Source of the DNA: Marchantia polymorpha subsp. ruderalis
Lineage: Eukaryota; Streptophyta; Marchantiopsida; Marchantiales; Marchantiaceae
DNA: 64,000 nt
Assembly (NCBI GenBank): GCA_037833965.1
Contig: AP031353.1
Span: forward strand, 13,642,501 to 13,706,500
Direction of reading: 5' to 3'
Notes under the pieces: generated by a model
Seen by the model: only the letters and a program-made list of their open reading frames with translations
Told to the model about the DNA's origin: nothing
Database searches by the model: none
Program-made: the position numbers and the translations under genes
Shown: piece by piece, positions 13,299 through 26,100 of the stretch
Layout of the letters: every line of letters starts with the position of its first letter
Position numbering within the stretch: the stretch's first letter is position 1

Positions 13299-16200
13299 TC
13301 TCATGTTGTGCACATGAAAGAAGTTAATGCCCACTTATAAAACGAGGAGGAGAAAGAGTTTCACCATCATTCACACCATCGCGTGTTCAAAGTGACTGTA
13401 ATTGTTATCATCCCGAGTAACGCATGCCATTGTTTTACACAGTGGACTTGAAATTCCGAACTGAAACAAGAACCAGGTGTTCAACTCACCTGGAAAATTC
13501 AAAGCTTGTGCTTCCAGAGATGAGACTCAAACTTTCGTGGATCATACGCTTCTAATGGCGCAGTAGATTAACATTCCGAAAGAACGTATTGAGCCGTCAC
13601 CTTGACCATACTAACTGACAAAATACGTATGGCACACATCTCTTGTTGTAGCGACAGCATGATAGAAAAGTAGGAATTCCAAGTGGCAAGGTTCAAGTGT
13701 TCATATTTCGAGATTTAAGTGAAATGTCAACCTTGCTATATCTGCACGGAGGGTGGAGGTCACTGGACCGCGGAAACAACGCGTGAAGTCGATGGTCAAC
13801 CCTGAAGACCCAGCGTACGTATTAGCGTCAACTGGCTGCGGGCAAAGACCAAGACTGCAGGCGCACGAAATAGCACGGACAGAAAGATGATGACCATTGA
13901 ACTGAGCCACAAAGTCCCTCAGGATGTAACCAATTCGGCCCAAGCTCTGATTAGCTTTGAGGTCTACTTGTTTGTAAAGAATACGACCGTCACACCAGAA
14001 GACCGAAACCTCTGGAAAAAAGTACTTTTCAACCCTGGACGCACTGATCTGACGAGGAATTGTTCAACCTTGTACAAGACGCAAAAAAGTGTCTGGTCTC
14101 ACTCTCTGCTCTTCGACTTTCTTGTGCACCTGCAACTTTCTCGTTCGCTTTGAGTGTTAACCCAGGAGTTCTGTTGTACCGCCACTTGGTTCTGCCCTGT
14201 CGGCCGTGTTGCAAGAACGGACGGACCCGTGTACGTCTGCTGATCATTAACAGAAAAGCAGTTGGATATGTTGGAAGTTTGAACCTTGAAATCCTCGAGA
14301 TCTCGAAAGCCTCGACCAATGGAACCGAAAGACAATTTCTGATCAGCAACCCTTGGTTATGAAGTTCATCGTTCAAACCTTACGGACCTTACCTCTCACA
14401 AAACACATTTAATAGCTTGGTAACCGAAGAATCCCAAAAGAAACCTTGCACCAACCCATTCTTTGATTCACGTGTAACTTTCATGCACTCCACATTCACT
14501 TTCATCGTCCGCGCGATCACTTGTAATCAGATCTGAGTTCGTATTTTAAATTGAGGAACTCGAAACTGTCACACGATAGTTTACTATACAGTCGAGACAA
14601 AACGTGAAGAAATATATACTCCTAGCAAAATCTCATAGAATAAAAATGAATGAATCCAAGTCACACTTGATATACACTCGATTGACTTAAGCCATGAAAG
14701 ACGAACCCGAAAGGAACACGCTTTTTTTTTAATTTTTTTTTATCGAGTCTCCATTTTGAGGTTCTAACTCGAACTAGCAGATATCTTCCAGTGGTGCAGA
14801 AATCTTGTCCATGAATTCAGATTTACAGTAGTGAGTGGATTGGCAACTTTACAACCCTTAATCCTGAACTTCTGTGCATCAGATGTACATAGTTTTCAGG
14901 CGGTCCCAAGTCCTTGACAAGAGGGTTGAACGTCGATGTTCCCAATTCTTGCTCACTACTCTTGTGTTGAAATCCGCTCAGACCTAGTAAGGTTCACCTT
15001 CTCCGGTGCTAACCCTGTCAATCGACTGATTAGTTCCCAATTTCCACGTCCGTCACATGTTTGACATACTTATTACGCACGATCCCAACAAGTTCTGTAA
15101 ATATACCTGGGGTATATAACTGGCAGATTCCATCCTTAACTTGTGACAAATTGTCTCAAGTCAGTGCTGGTCTACGCTAATTTTATGCATTCAGAAAAGT
15201 GCTACCCAGGAAATGAATCATAATGTACAGCTGTTCGAATATTGAAAAGATCCATGGACATGCATCTCGATCATAGTGGACGAGCGGCATTGTTGTGAGG
15301 ACACATATGTCCACCTAAAATTTCGCTTGCCATTCCAGGTCATGAATTTTTTTTTCCAGGGTCAGTATCAGGAGATTGCTGATAATGACATCTTGCTCTT
15401 GCAAGACATCCATAGAGTTTCATGATGAGGTCAAAAGTAGGAGAGAAATCGATTCAGCGTTACCACTTATCATGAGCGTTTATATTCCACATGGTACTTT
15501 AAGAGGTTCTTCACACATTCATCTCTTCCATCAAGTTCAAACATTTATATTTTAGTTTCAGCATTTGGAGTTCTAGAAGGAAAAAACCACGTCCACAATT
15601 GACATCCATGCAAACATGGACATTGATGGATCGTTATGCGTGAGCACATAAAGTACAGCGTTTGCTCTCAACCTCGATAACGTTATGTGACATAACCACT
15701 TTGCATGATGTTGTACTACATTAGCAGAGTTATACCTGTTGGCAACAACAGATTGGTACAACTTTGTACATTCTCTGTCCAGAATGGCCATCCCTACTAT
15801 ACCTGAATTTAGTTGTAGTTCGTGCCCTTTTCTTTCCTGGATTCTTCCATTCTTTTTGGAAAGCACAGTGCTGCACAATCAAACATAAACTTTTCCCGTC
15901 TTCTGCATTGACAGGAAAAAATATGAATTATGAAAATTTCCACCCTTCAATTCCTGATTTTTCTAAATTTGTTCAGCTGGAGTGCACTGAATAAAGGTTT
16001 ATATTTAAGTTTTCTAGCGAGAGTGATTTATCATAGGCTTGCAACGAACTCGGAAAATTATGTTGTTCTAGATGGATATCATCCGCTCATTCCGAGCCGT
16101 ATATTGCACTTGTTCTATATTTGGTGGACACAAGCAGTTCGTCTGTCTATCCTGGCAGCACCCACGATGAAGTAAAATGCATCTGAAAATCATAATCGCT

Positions 16201-16554
16201 CCCCTTGTAACCTTCACTGTCAGACTTATCCAAGCCTCATCATACGAAATCCACAGCCTTCTCAAAAACACCTGTCAATCATAGACTACGGCCAACGGCG
16301 CTGGAGGACACTACCTTTTCTCAGCACAATCACACTTTTTTGGAAGGAGAATCGTCGTCGGATAATCATAACTCTGATGTTCTACACGCACTACATCGAT
16401 GATGCAATAGAGCACACCCAGTAGACCGTCAACACAGTCGAAGGGGATGGTCTGAGCAGATGACATCTGTGGCATTGCTTCAGTGCACAGTGTGGCATGT
16501 GACCAGCCGAGACAACCGTTGTCTTTAGCATTTGAGTATCCCAATATTGTTCTT

Positions 16555-16590
16555 CTAAGTACGAGGCCTGTACTTAGGCCTCGTACTTAG
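16555..16590. repeat. Perfect 14-bp-arm hairpin
   Basis: CTAAGTACGAGGCC (16555-16568) pairs exactly with GGCCTCGTACTTAG (16577-16590) around an 8-nt loop that itself repeats part of the arm (TACTTA). Confidence 0.85.
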
Positions 16591-18939
16591 GCCTGATAAA
16601 GAATTTCTTGCCGTAAAGAAGAAAGCTTTCGGCGAATAGGTACATAAAATATGACTTTCATAGATGACGACATAGTTCACACTGTGCACTGAGGTAAAGT
16701 AGACCCATGACGACATGTCCGGAATCTACTTCAAACACTCTGCCTGCTGAAGTTTTACGCTACTAAAGTTGTGGATAACAATTTTCTCGTTGTGGGCTTT
16801 GTTTCAACCTTTGCACAATCTGAAGTATCTCACATCAACAATGATGGCAAAAATAGGAATGTAGGTGAAAACATGCGTTGATAAAATTGAGAACTATAAA
16901 AGATGAAACGCTATGTGAGCTACTTACTGTGGACAGTCGTGAAGTAAACTTCAGATGTTACTTGAGAAAGTAAGCTATGTCGATCGCAAAGCTAATGGTT
17001 CACATTGCTCTGGTGCCTGTCGTCGTCACAACCATCCCTTTCGTTTGGCTCAGATCCTAATCGTGCCCCCCACTATTATCTGGAGTACTAGGCCTTGTCC
17101 TCTTTATCTTTTCCGTGTACGTCTGATGAAAGGTACACTCTGCTGTCTTCTGAGGTGACATTCTTTCATGGGACTAATGTGCCAGTTCTCTTTTCAGCCT
17201 GGCATCGAAAGCCGAAAAAGCCACCGAGGTATATAAAAGTCACTCAGTCTGAATCTTTCAATTTCAGCTGGCAATGGCTATTTCTTGTGTGGAGGAAAAT
17301 AGGTATGTTGATGTCCTCTACACATGGGAGACGTAAAAGTACAAGGACATAAAAGCAAGTCATTGATAACGTAAAAGGAACTGCAGCAACAATCCTTAAA
17401 TGGTGGACATCCAAAAAGTGGTTTCGAGACCGTATAGACGGAAGCATTTAAAGGTTCATGAAAGTGATGATATTGAACGAGACTAGGACTAATGAAGATC
17501 TGAGCATTTCCATACTGCTAATTAGTTGTGTTATTTGAGAATTCTGAAAACAGTAATGCCTGAACTGAAAAGTTCGACTTCATCATTGACTAGATTGGTG
17601 GATTCAAGATGAAGTCATCCACTTCTGCATTGTGGCCGTTACAAATAGTCAAACGATCAGCTGTTTCATGTCAGCGTCGAGTCTCGGATTTCCAACGGAT
17701 CGACTGGCCCATTCCATAATCTAAGGAAGCAATGGAAGAAAGCATCTGGAAGAAAGCGGCTACTATGTGCCCAGGAAGAGTATGGAGACAGAACTGAACC
17801 CCAGTCCTAGCACAATTCCGCTTCACCACACTTGTATATTATTTCCTATTGTCATTTTTCAAGCATGAAGGAATCGAGAAGACTTGCTTATAGTTGCTCC
17901 TCATTCGTGCACCGAAAGAGGTGTTTGTTACCTCTGATTATCGAAGGTCACAGCTCCTGAGGACGTGTTCCACCAAAGCCAAAGTCCAAGTCCAATTTGA
18001 AACTTCCCGTTTACGGCCAAAGGAACAGTATTGAATGACTCCCGTGCTAATGAATTCTCTGCCTCACGTCACAACGACCGTGTGACACATGGATAGACGC
18101 CATTGTTTTAAGAGACAACCTGTGTCTGGACCACCATGGTGACGAAGCCTTGACTAAGCTTGTGTCGTAACCTGTTGCAAACCAGCTAGTTCAGCCAGGG
18201 TTCACGGGGTCGTAATGTCTTGTCATTTTGTTGTTGCTCGTTGTCTCCTCGTGACTCGTCGGTCTCGAATTCTTATTCGGAATTCCAAAACCGTCCAACA
18301 GTTCTCAGTCGATCGCTTTCTTCTTCTGCATAGCCTACGCTGCAACAGGCTCTTAACTCTTCGTCGCTTGGAATGTGCTTAAGACTAAGCACCACCAGCT
18401 GCAGCTTAATTACAGGCCGCAGTAGCTCATGAATTCGAGAGGACCCATGTGACTGGCTGGAGATCTGATTCTTCAGATCAAGTCTCAGCAGCGGCGAGTC
18501 CGTGCTGTACAGAGAGCCAGGTGGGGTCCCACGTCCGGGAGTTCCTCCTCAGAATATGTGTTCTTCTCCAGCTGACGTACAGCGCCCAGACTTTTGAAGA
18601 AGTTAGATTCTCGATCATCTCCTCATCGCAAGGCTGGTTGGCTCACAGTAAATACACTGAACCGAACCGAGCAGTGTGGAGCTCGTGGTGGCTCGGTTGT
18701 TTTCTCCCCAGGGTAATGAAGGCTCGTCAAATCGTATCGCCTCCCATGTTCAAGGAGCAATCCGAAGATACTCTAACGGCCTCAGCCATCCCAACCGAGA
18801 CGACCCACATGCCTGCGAGTCGGCCTGCACACCCTCAGGCCTACTCCCTCCCTCGCCACTTTACAGGTTGAGAACCGAGGTGCAGGTCGAAACTCAAAAC
18901 TGATTCATCCAAATTTTGAGAAGCCACATTTCACCTTAT

Positions 18940-19308
18940 CCCTCTGTCTGACGACGACATCACTTTCGGTACCTGGCACATCATCATCACCCGAGGTAAG
19001 TCAAAAGTACCTTCCTCGACGTGACTTTGGACGACAGACAGATGAGGGAAAGAGTCGAGCTCTTCGTCGCGAGTTTTGAGCAGCAGAGTGATGACGGCGA
19101 CATTTACTGGGAATTTGAACTGCCACCATTTTCACCTCAGAAGCGTCCGGCGTTCAGGCCTACGGTGTTCCGCAGCTGGACCACAGCTTGGATAGTAAGG
19201 ATTGCTTCCATCTCGAATGCCAAAGAACCTCGTTTCAAATTTCGAGAACTCCAATTGTTCCCGGGGAGCAAAAGCGTTGTTGTTATCCTATTGACAATAG
19301 GCTATTGA
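18940..19308 (+). other. Coding-like segment, unrecognised
   Basis: An open stretch after about 18940 reads LSDDDITFGTWHIIITR and ends at a good donor (GAG|GTAAGT, about 18993). A following open stretch from 19021 to 19308 is rich in acidic and aromatic residues (DDGDIYWEFELPPFS, then RPTVFRSWTTAWIVRI). The WEFELP...F...W.VRI spacing faintly recalls a MATH/TRAF strand pattern, but this is too weak to name. Downstream pieces near 19540-19830 are broken by stops. It may be an exon of an unknown gene or a remnant. Confidence 0.22.
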
Positions 19309-22222
19309 TGATCATCATCACCGGATCTCGCAAGGCTTTGTGGATTTCGAGCCTTTGTGGAACTTACTGTGGAGTTTAAGTCGTCTTGCAATTTAGCCGA
19401 GAACAATTTCTGAATTTCGGTTGGTGAGATTATTACTGAACCCGTAAGTCAGTAAAACTTTGTTACAGTGTAGTTGTCTACGTGCTGGTAGCTTTGATCT
19501 TCAAATGACTGATTCGGTGGTCGTCCTCGAATCCGGGAGCCAAATGGACTCCAGAAATTGACCACAGAGGCTCTCGGCTCCGTCACAGTGCAAGCTACTC
19601 TCAATTCCTCATTCGCACGTACATGGATGACGATGACGAAAGGATGAGAGGATCCGCCATCACCACTCTCTTCATGCATCCCGCAATAATGCTGGTTGTG
19701 TCAACTTTTACCTCTCGGGCCTCACAATCGATGAAATTCCGATCCGTTCAGACGGGGCGAACTTGCAATTTGACTGTGGGACGCCGGGAAATTGGAAGCC
19801 GGAGCCAAATGCAACCACGAGAACCAGAGGCTGAAGATTCGGATGGAAATGCTTCGAGCCGACGAGTCTGACACTCCCCTGACGCCTCCGGAGTCCGGAC
19901 ACCTTCAAGTGACGAGACAAAACACGTGGCCGGGCTGCACTGAGCAGGAAGCCTGCAGCAGTCTTGCGGCTGCTGCACATTCACCAAACGTACACGCGGC
20001 TCTTTTTCATTCGATGAAAGAGAAGCACTCCCAAATAGACAAACTGCTTACGTGTACGTCTTCTTTGCGCCTGGGTGGACAGCAAGTCACCGGTCATGTT
20101 CTAGAGCGAGCGGAGCTTTGTGCCGTGAAACGTGAAATTGGAGTAACCTGTCGAAGTTACGAAAAGAAAGTACGATTTCAGATGTCTTCTGAACCTTCCC
20201 TCGTCCTTTCTTCCTTCCCCGTTCCTTTATGTACAAGTTCTCAAACAAGTGGATGATATGTCAAGTTTTATATATTTTGCCTCATCCTATCGCCATTGGA
20301 GATGATTTAACTAAACCCATCTGAATTAGCTTGTATGCATCCATTGTCCTTGCGACAATCACCTCATTATTCAAATTCTTTCAGTGGAGGTTGATAATTC
20401 GGCATCGACCACTTCCTTATTTCGTAAAGTTTCAGTTCAAATGGAGTCAGCAATTTTATTTTCTGTCTATATTCAATCTATCCACATGGTGATGTGGACT
20501 ACAATAATTTATACAGCCATACATTTTACAAATAAATACCTCTAAATAAAACGTTGAGCCGCATCAAATTTAAAGCTTTGACAGACATATTTAAGCAAAG
20601 ATATGCATTGTGGTAGATCAAACTGCTTCATGTACCTCTGCTTTTCTTATCTACAGTGAATTAAAAGTCTCATCTCTCATTGTCCTTGTTTCAATCCATA
20701 TGCTGATAGCTGTAAGATGTAAACAAATTTCTACTGAAAAGGAATCAAACCGAAGGAGGGGAGGACACACGTCAAGGGGAAGACAAGGAAATAAATGTCG
20801 ATTGCTTTTCGAGAGAAAGAAAGAGACAAAGGGGAGGAATTATAATCCTTCACAATCATTGCTATTTATCACTTTCAACTCTCTTCGTCGTTGTAGAAGC
20901 ACAAATTTACACAAAATTTACAATTCTACAACAATCTTTCAGAAAGTAACCTGGCAGAGTAGAGTAGAGTAGAGAGAGAGAGAGAGAATGAGTGATTTGT
21001 GTCAAAAGGATTTCATCATAGAGATCAGTTTTGCTTAGCAAGAGCGAGAGTTACGGGGAGTAAATTTAGTCTACTACTATAGAGCATTAAGTCTTCCGAC
21101 TTAATGCTCTATGTTGTTAATACTCCACCGCTATATTCCCCGGTAAGGGAGGGATTCTGGTCCTCTTTTATATTTCACAATCATCGTCCATAAGTTCATA
21201 TAATTCCCTAGTAATAAGATTCAAGTAGTTTAAACTATGCAAATCTCTATAATTAGATACATTTGTTGCTGTCGCGTATCCAAAACCCGAGCTAATCACT
21301 CACTATAAGTTACTTGTTTGATGAAAATGACAATAATATGATACTCTGAAAGAAACATGTTACTGCAATATATACCAAAGCTCTCATATCTCAAGGTCTA
21401 TCGACTCTAGTAGATGTTAATACCGCAATCCATAACATTTTGGAAGTAAAAGATATGCTCACGGAGGCTTTATGGTGTTAGCTCGTATTAAGCCCATGGG
21501 GTTCGATTTGGATAACACCTACGGTCGAGGATACTATGGAACAACAAAGTTCATCTCATCAGGAAAAAATCGAACCCGCTCAACTATACCTTTTACTCTC
21601 ACGCTCACCACCCACCCCGCAATGACTCATTCTTGCCATTGCTGCACTTTCTGTGAGTTGCAAATTCATTCAGCTATGTGCGCTTGATAATATTCTTTGT
21701 CATAGCAATATCCTTTCTTTCTAAGACACAGAGGACAATGTCATGGTTTGAAGCAATGACATTGGTTTACCATTGTAAGCAGTCAAGCAGTCAAGCAGTT
21801 TTCCTACGGTTCCAGCACCACTAAGTTCAAGATGGTGTTTGTTTGTCCATGCCACGAGCTCACGTCGTCTTTCACTTCCGATTCACCACCTCAGTCACAC
21901 CGATATTTACGTTTTCGTATTGTTGCAAAGATATAGCTCTTGTTGCAAAGTTTGCCCCCATACATTGACCGCTCGACCGGAATCCATTAAGAATGTCATT
22001 CGAAAATAAATATTAGAGAATCTTCATGCATGAATATTCCTTCAAACACAGGGTGTGCCTCTGATCTACCGCCACCGTTCAGACAAAAATTTGTACCAAT
22101 TCCTCTCCTGTACCTGTTGTAGCTTCATTGGTTCCAATTGTCTGTCGCCAAAAGCTCAGATTACATACCTGGCTGGCCTTTGAAAACCAGAGTCCTTTCC
22201 AATCTGGACTCCGAAGAGGTCA
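19309..22222. other. Non-genic stretch with simple repeats
   Basis: No supported gene. Contains AGAGT repeats followed by a GA run (about 20958-20987), a 15-bp hairpin (21079-21112) and three copies of AAGCAGTC-like sequence near 21778-21798. ORFs are short. Confidence 0.5.
21079..21112. repeat. Perfect 15-bp-arm hairpin
   Basis: ATAGAGCATTAAGTC (21079-21093) pairs exactly with GACTTAATGCTCTAT (21098-21112) around a TTCC loop. Confidence 0.88.
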
Positions 22223-23185
22223 ATGCCCAAGCCTCCGAGGGCCAATGCCTCGTCTCCAGCTTGTCAGACTTCTGCACTCTTCGAGGTGGACGTGTCGAGC
22301 ACAAGGCCAAAGAGAAGCAACATCTTTGTCCCGCCCGAGTACACGGAGAAGACGTTCGGCTCAAGTCTCTGTCTGCTGCTCCGGGACATGGAAATGGGGG
22401 TAACCTCCAAACTATCTAATTCGGCCAACTTTCAAGCGCCCGTCTGGAAAGTCGTCCTTCTTCCCCGACCGAGTAGAATCTGGACTGGTGTTCACTCAGA
22501 CAGAGGTCGAAACATCCATATAATAATTATTACAAGAGCACGGGCCAGACTCGACGTCGACACAAATCGCGAGATTTGTCGCGTCTTCTTCAATCAAACC
22601 TTTCCGATTTTCATGCCCTGCACACGCATGCCCACAGATCGCAGGCAGGCAGGCCTCAGGGAAATTTCGCAGCAGCTGCTGGGATGGAACCGGGATGGCA
22701 CCGAGCAAGTATTGATGAAGAAACATTCCTTCAGACATGCGAAGTTCCAAACCACTCCATGCGATTATGCCGAACCGACTGCTTTGACGTCGAGCCCTTC
22801 GAGTCGTACTACTGACTGCCCTCGGAGCGAAGCATATGCTGACGCCGGATCTGGATATACCGGCCCGTGCATCCCACCCCGTCACACGGAAAGTAGAGGC
22901 CTGGAAGCATTCGAGTATCTGATGATTAGGACGCCCTCTCAGCCGTCCGATGTCCATGTAGGCTGCATGCGTCCGGCTGACATGGCACCCATCGGCTCTC
23001 TCGTGAGTTACGTGCGCTTATCTCTCTCTGACCTCCATCTCGGAAGATACCGGCGCCATAAATTTCGACCATCGGCGATTCTCGGGCATGGTCGAAACTT
23101 CGCCATTGAACCGTGCGGTTCATGGCGACTTGCTCGTGGTTCCGTCCTCCGTTCTCCGTCCTCCTGGCTGGGTCTACCTGGTTGA
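22223..23185 (+). CDS. Hypothetical 320-codon ORF, uncertain
   Basis: An uninterrupted ATG-started frame of 320 codons, the longest anonymous ORF in the window outside the retroelements. The product is Arg/Pro/Ser-rich with no recognisable domain, signal peptide or membrane segment. Overlapping frames on both strands are also open for 90-150 codons, so local G+C content rather than selection may explain the length. No splice pattern or neighbour supports it as a gene. Kept as a candidate only. Confidence 0.18.
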   Translation: MPKPPRANASSPACQTSALFEVDVSSTRPKRSNIFVPPEYTEKTFGSSLCLLLRDMEMGVTSKLSNSANFQAPVWKVVLLPRPSRIWTGVHSDRGRNIHIIIITRARARLDVDTNREICRVFFNQTFPIFMPCTRMPTDRRQAGLREISQQLLGWNRDGTEQVLMKKHSFRHAKFQTTPCDYAEPTALTSSPSSRTTDCPRSEAYADAGSGYTGPCIPPRHTESRGLEAFEYLMIRTPSQPSDVHVGCMRPADMAPIGSLVSYVRLSLSDLHLGRYRRHKFRPSAILGHGRNFAIEPCGSWRLARGSVLRSPSSWLGLPG

Positions 23186-26100
23186 TGATGATGCCTGCCT
23201 AGGCTGACTTCAGGAACTGGCTTACCACCGGGCGGTCGGCCTAATTTCTTGGGATGCCTGTCATCATGTACTGTGGTGATCAGGACAGCGCATTCCTTTG
23301 TATGTTGTTTGGTATGACATGGCCTCCCTCGAGCTGCTTGGGAGAGTCGAGAATGTCTCCTACTTTTTTTATCATTTCTCGATCGGATGGATGGCTTTTT
23401 AGATGTTGTCCTCGAAATAATGTCTTCTCTGTTCGAAAGTTTTTTTGCTGCACAGCTTTTCAGTGTAGCTGCTGCTTGTTGTCTCGGATGAAATGCATGT
23501 CTCGTGCACCGTAGTCATGCTACAGATTCAGGATTATATCGTCAGACTTGATGAGCCGGCAACATTTGTGTGTACAGGTTCTTCTTTACAGCGTGGTAAT
23601 ATGTAGATGACGACTGGGATCAATGTGGATGTGAAAGTGCAGTGTGTTTGCCTAGATGATATTGAACGATTATGAGAAACTCGTCATGCCTTCCAGTGGA
23701 CCTACTTTTCCTGCGCCACTGCATTGGGATGCTGGCTTTTTGACAATACGAGTTTGCGACAGAACCTTCTTACATCCATTCTGTCGATGTCTTCGAAGAT
23801 AGATGCTTGTGCTCTGATACAAGTTCCAACTGTATATAATTTTAAAGCAGCCTTTTTTACCCCATGCAAGAATTATACGTTGGATTTTAATCAGTCGTAT
23901 AATTAAAGAGTTATACTTTATCATCAAGGGGCATTTACAAGGATGTTAGAGCCTAAAATTGCAAGTGAAGACAGACCAGCTGAAGAGATATTGATGAAGC
24001 GTAGATATATATTTGTTTCGTTGAGAGGCTACCCAATGCAATACCTGGTTTAGAGTCGATGTTTCGATGAACGAATGACAATTGGGTTGATAGTATAATG
24101 GAAGTCATGCTACTTGCACACTTCCACATCGATCGATGAGACGCGGTGTTAAGTGTCTGTCAATGACCTGTGTTCATCTTTCTATCCGCTGGTTATTCCT
24201 CTCATCTTTAAGTCAACCCTCATGTTGTGGCTTATCTCCATCTCTATCTATCTCTCGGAGATTCTTCAGAATGCCATCATCCGTATTCGATTGTTACGCC
24301 GTTTCTTAAGATGATGAAGACACCGTTGTATGCTGCTCGATCAACTAGCTGACGAGGGCACAATTCTCTTCGACCGCTTGGACTTCCCGACCAACTGTCT
24401 CATGGATGTGGAGACGATGGAGAAGGCTAGATCTAGATGCCTTCTGTGCAGTTGATTCTAGTCTAGTGGGCGTACTACATCACACGACACTTTAGAATTC
24501 TATACTATGAAAGGATATCTGCAAGCTTGATAGTTGCTCTATCTTCGGCTTCAAGCATGATCAACAGTAGAGCTTAAGTCACATCAAACGTGCACACGTT
24601 GCACAATCAAGTGAAACTTTAGGTTGAGCTCCATGCATCGAGGACTACTTCATGAGAAACGTATCACATGAGCGTGCTGAAATTCCTTCTGAGCTAGGAA
24701 TGTCTAATAAGGTAGACCCTGTTCTACCTGTTCTAATTTTAAAATATTGAAATGTTCTAAGTTGTCACCCTTGGATTGTCGAATGGTCTGTCCATCTGCC
24801 ACTAACAAGAGAGAGACAATATGAGTGGGCCATGTCCGCGATAACAAATTTATTATTTATGTAGCCAGGTTTTCTCAACCACAGATCAGGTGTGATTCAA
24901 AAGTCGTCGATGTTTTTCTAACCTTCTCGGATTTGTACACTTGTCGGATACGTATTGTAGACGAAGTGGCTACGCAACATGGATTGTGACGGACTTTGAC
25001 TATAGGATAAACAGAGGCGTACTAGATATGCATGATACTTGGCTAAGACACCAATATATGATAAGTTTCCACTGAAAGTCCATTATGAACGAAAAATTAT
25101 TGCAACTTAGCACTGGGAATTTCTGGAGTTCCAATCGATTGTTGTTTTCCTGCAAGAATTTATCTCGATAACTCAAGTCTTTGAATTGAATTGAATTCTT
25201 TATCAATGATTTTTCTATGATTTTTATATCTTTAATAATTATTAGAGACATGATTCTGATACACTTACTATATTCTCAGAAAAGATAGATGTAGTTTACT
25301 ATATATTAAGAATATTTGATTGAAGAATGAAATTTGGAACATGGATGTGGTGTGCAATATCAGGAGTAGATCAGGGTTTTCTAGTGAAATGACATAACAC
25401 TTTTGAAGAAATATGCTATCTAATCAACTCTGCTTGAACGCTGAAATAAAATATTTCAGGCTCAAGCATAAACTAAAAGAATTCAGGAGAAGCTCTCAAT
25501 TGAAAATCTCGTTCTTGAGCAGAAGTGAATGAGGTGATAAGTATTTCTCTTATGCTCAAGTAATACGCTAATCCATCCAAACCGTTGTAAGCTCCATATC
25601 TATGCGCTGCATTAATTGGCACAATAACGACCAAATATGAAATGAAAATTAGTGAAGTAGAGAATGAAGCCGAGAAATATAGTGAAAAGGTTGGGAAAAA
25701 GACATAAATCATCGAAGTGTGAAACCAAAGTTGAATGATTCGTTTAACCTCCAAATTCATCAATATATCCTTGTGCAACTCATATATATTCACTTTTGAA
25801 AAGTTTTGTTTAGAACGCATACTATATGAACATGTAGAAAGCATCGTCTGAACTGATCGTTATTGAATAGATTGCATAATATTTTATGATAATGGATATA
25901 TAATACTTCGAGTAATCTACAGAATTTTGTAGAAAAAATTCTATCGTTTTTTAATTGATATCTACAATACTGATATATATATATATATATATACTTCCAA
26001 ATATAATTGAAGATTTTAGCTATTACTATTCCATCAGGAGATATATGTGTTATCTAAAACTAGTGTTTTAAAATAACAGATATCTCTCATAAAAACAAGA

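Larger units (their letters stand above)
12604..18939. other. Non-genic stretch
   Basis: No recognisable gene on either strand over 6.3 kb. ORFs are short and mutually overlapping. The minus strand at 13700-14376 has several open segments broken by stops that could be an old coding remnant, but nothing in them is identifiable. Two perfect hairpins lie here (13270 and 16555). Confidence 0.5.

Noticed and set aside
21470..21560. Possible tRNA because of GGTTCGATTTGG near 21500
   Set aside because: No matching acceptor stem, D-loop or anticodon arm could be folded around it.
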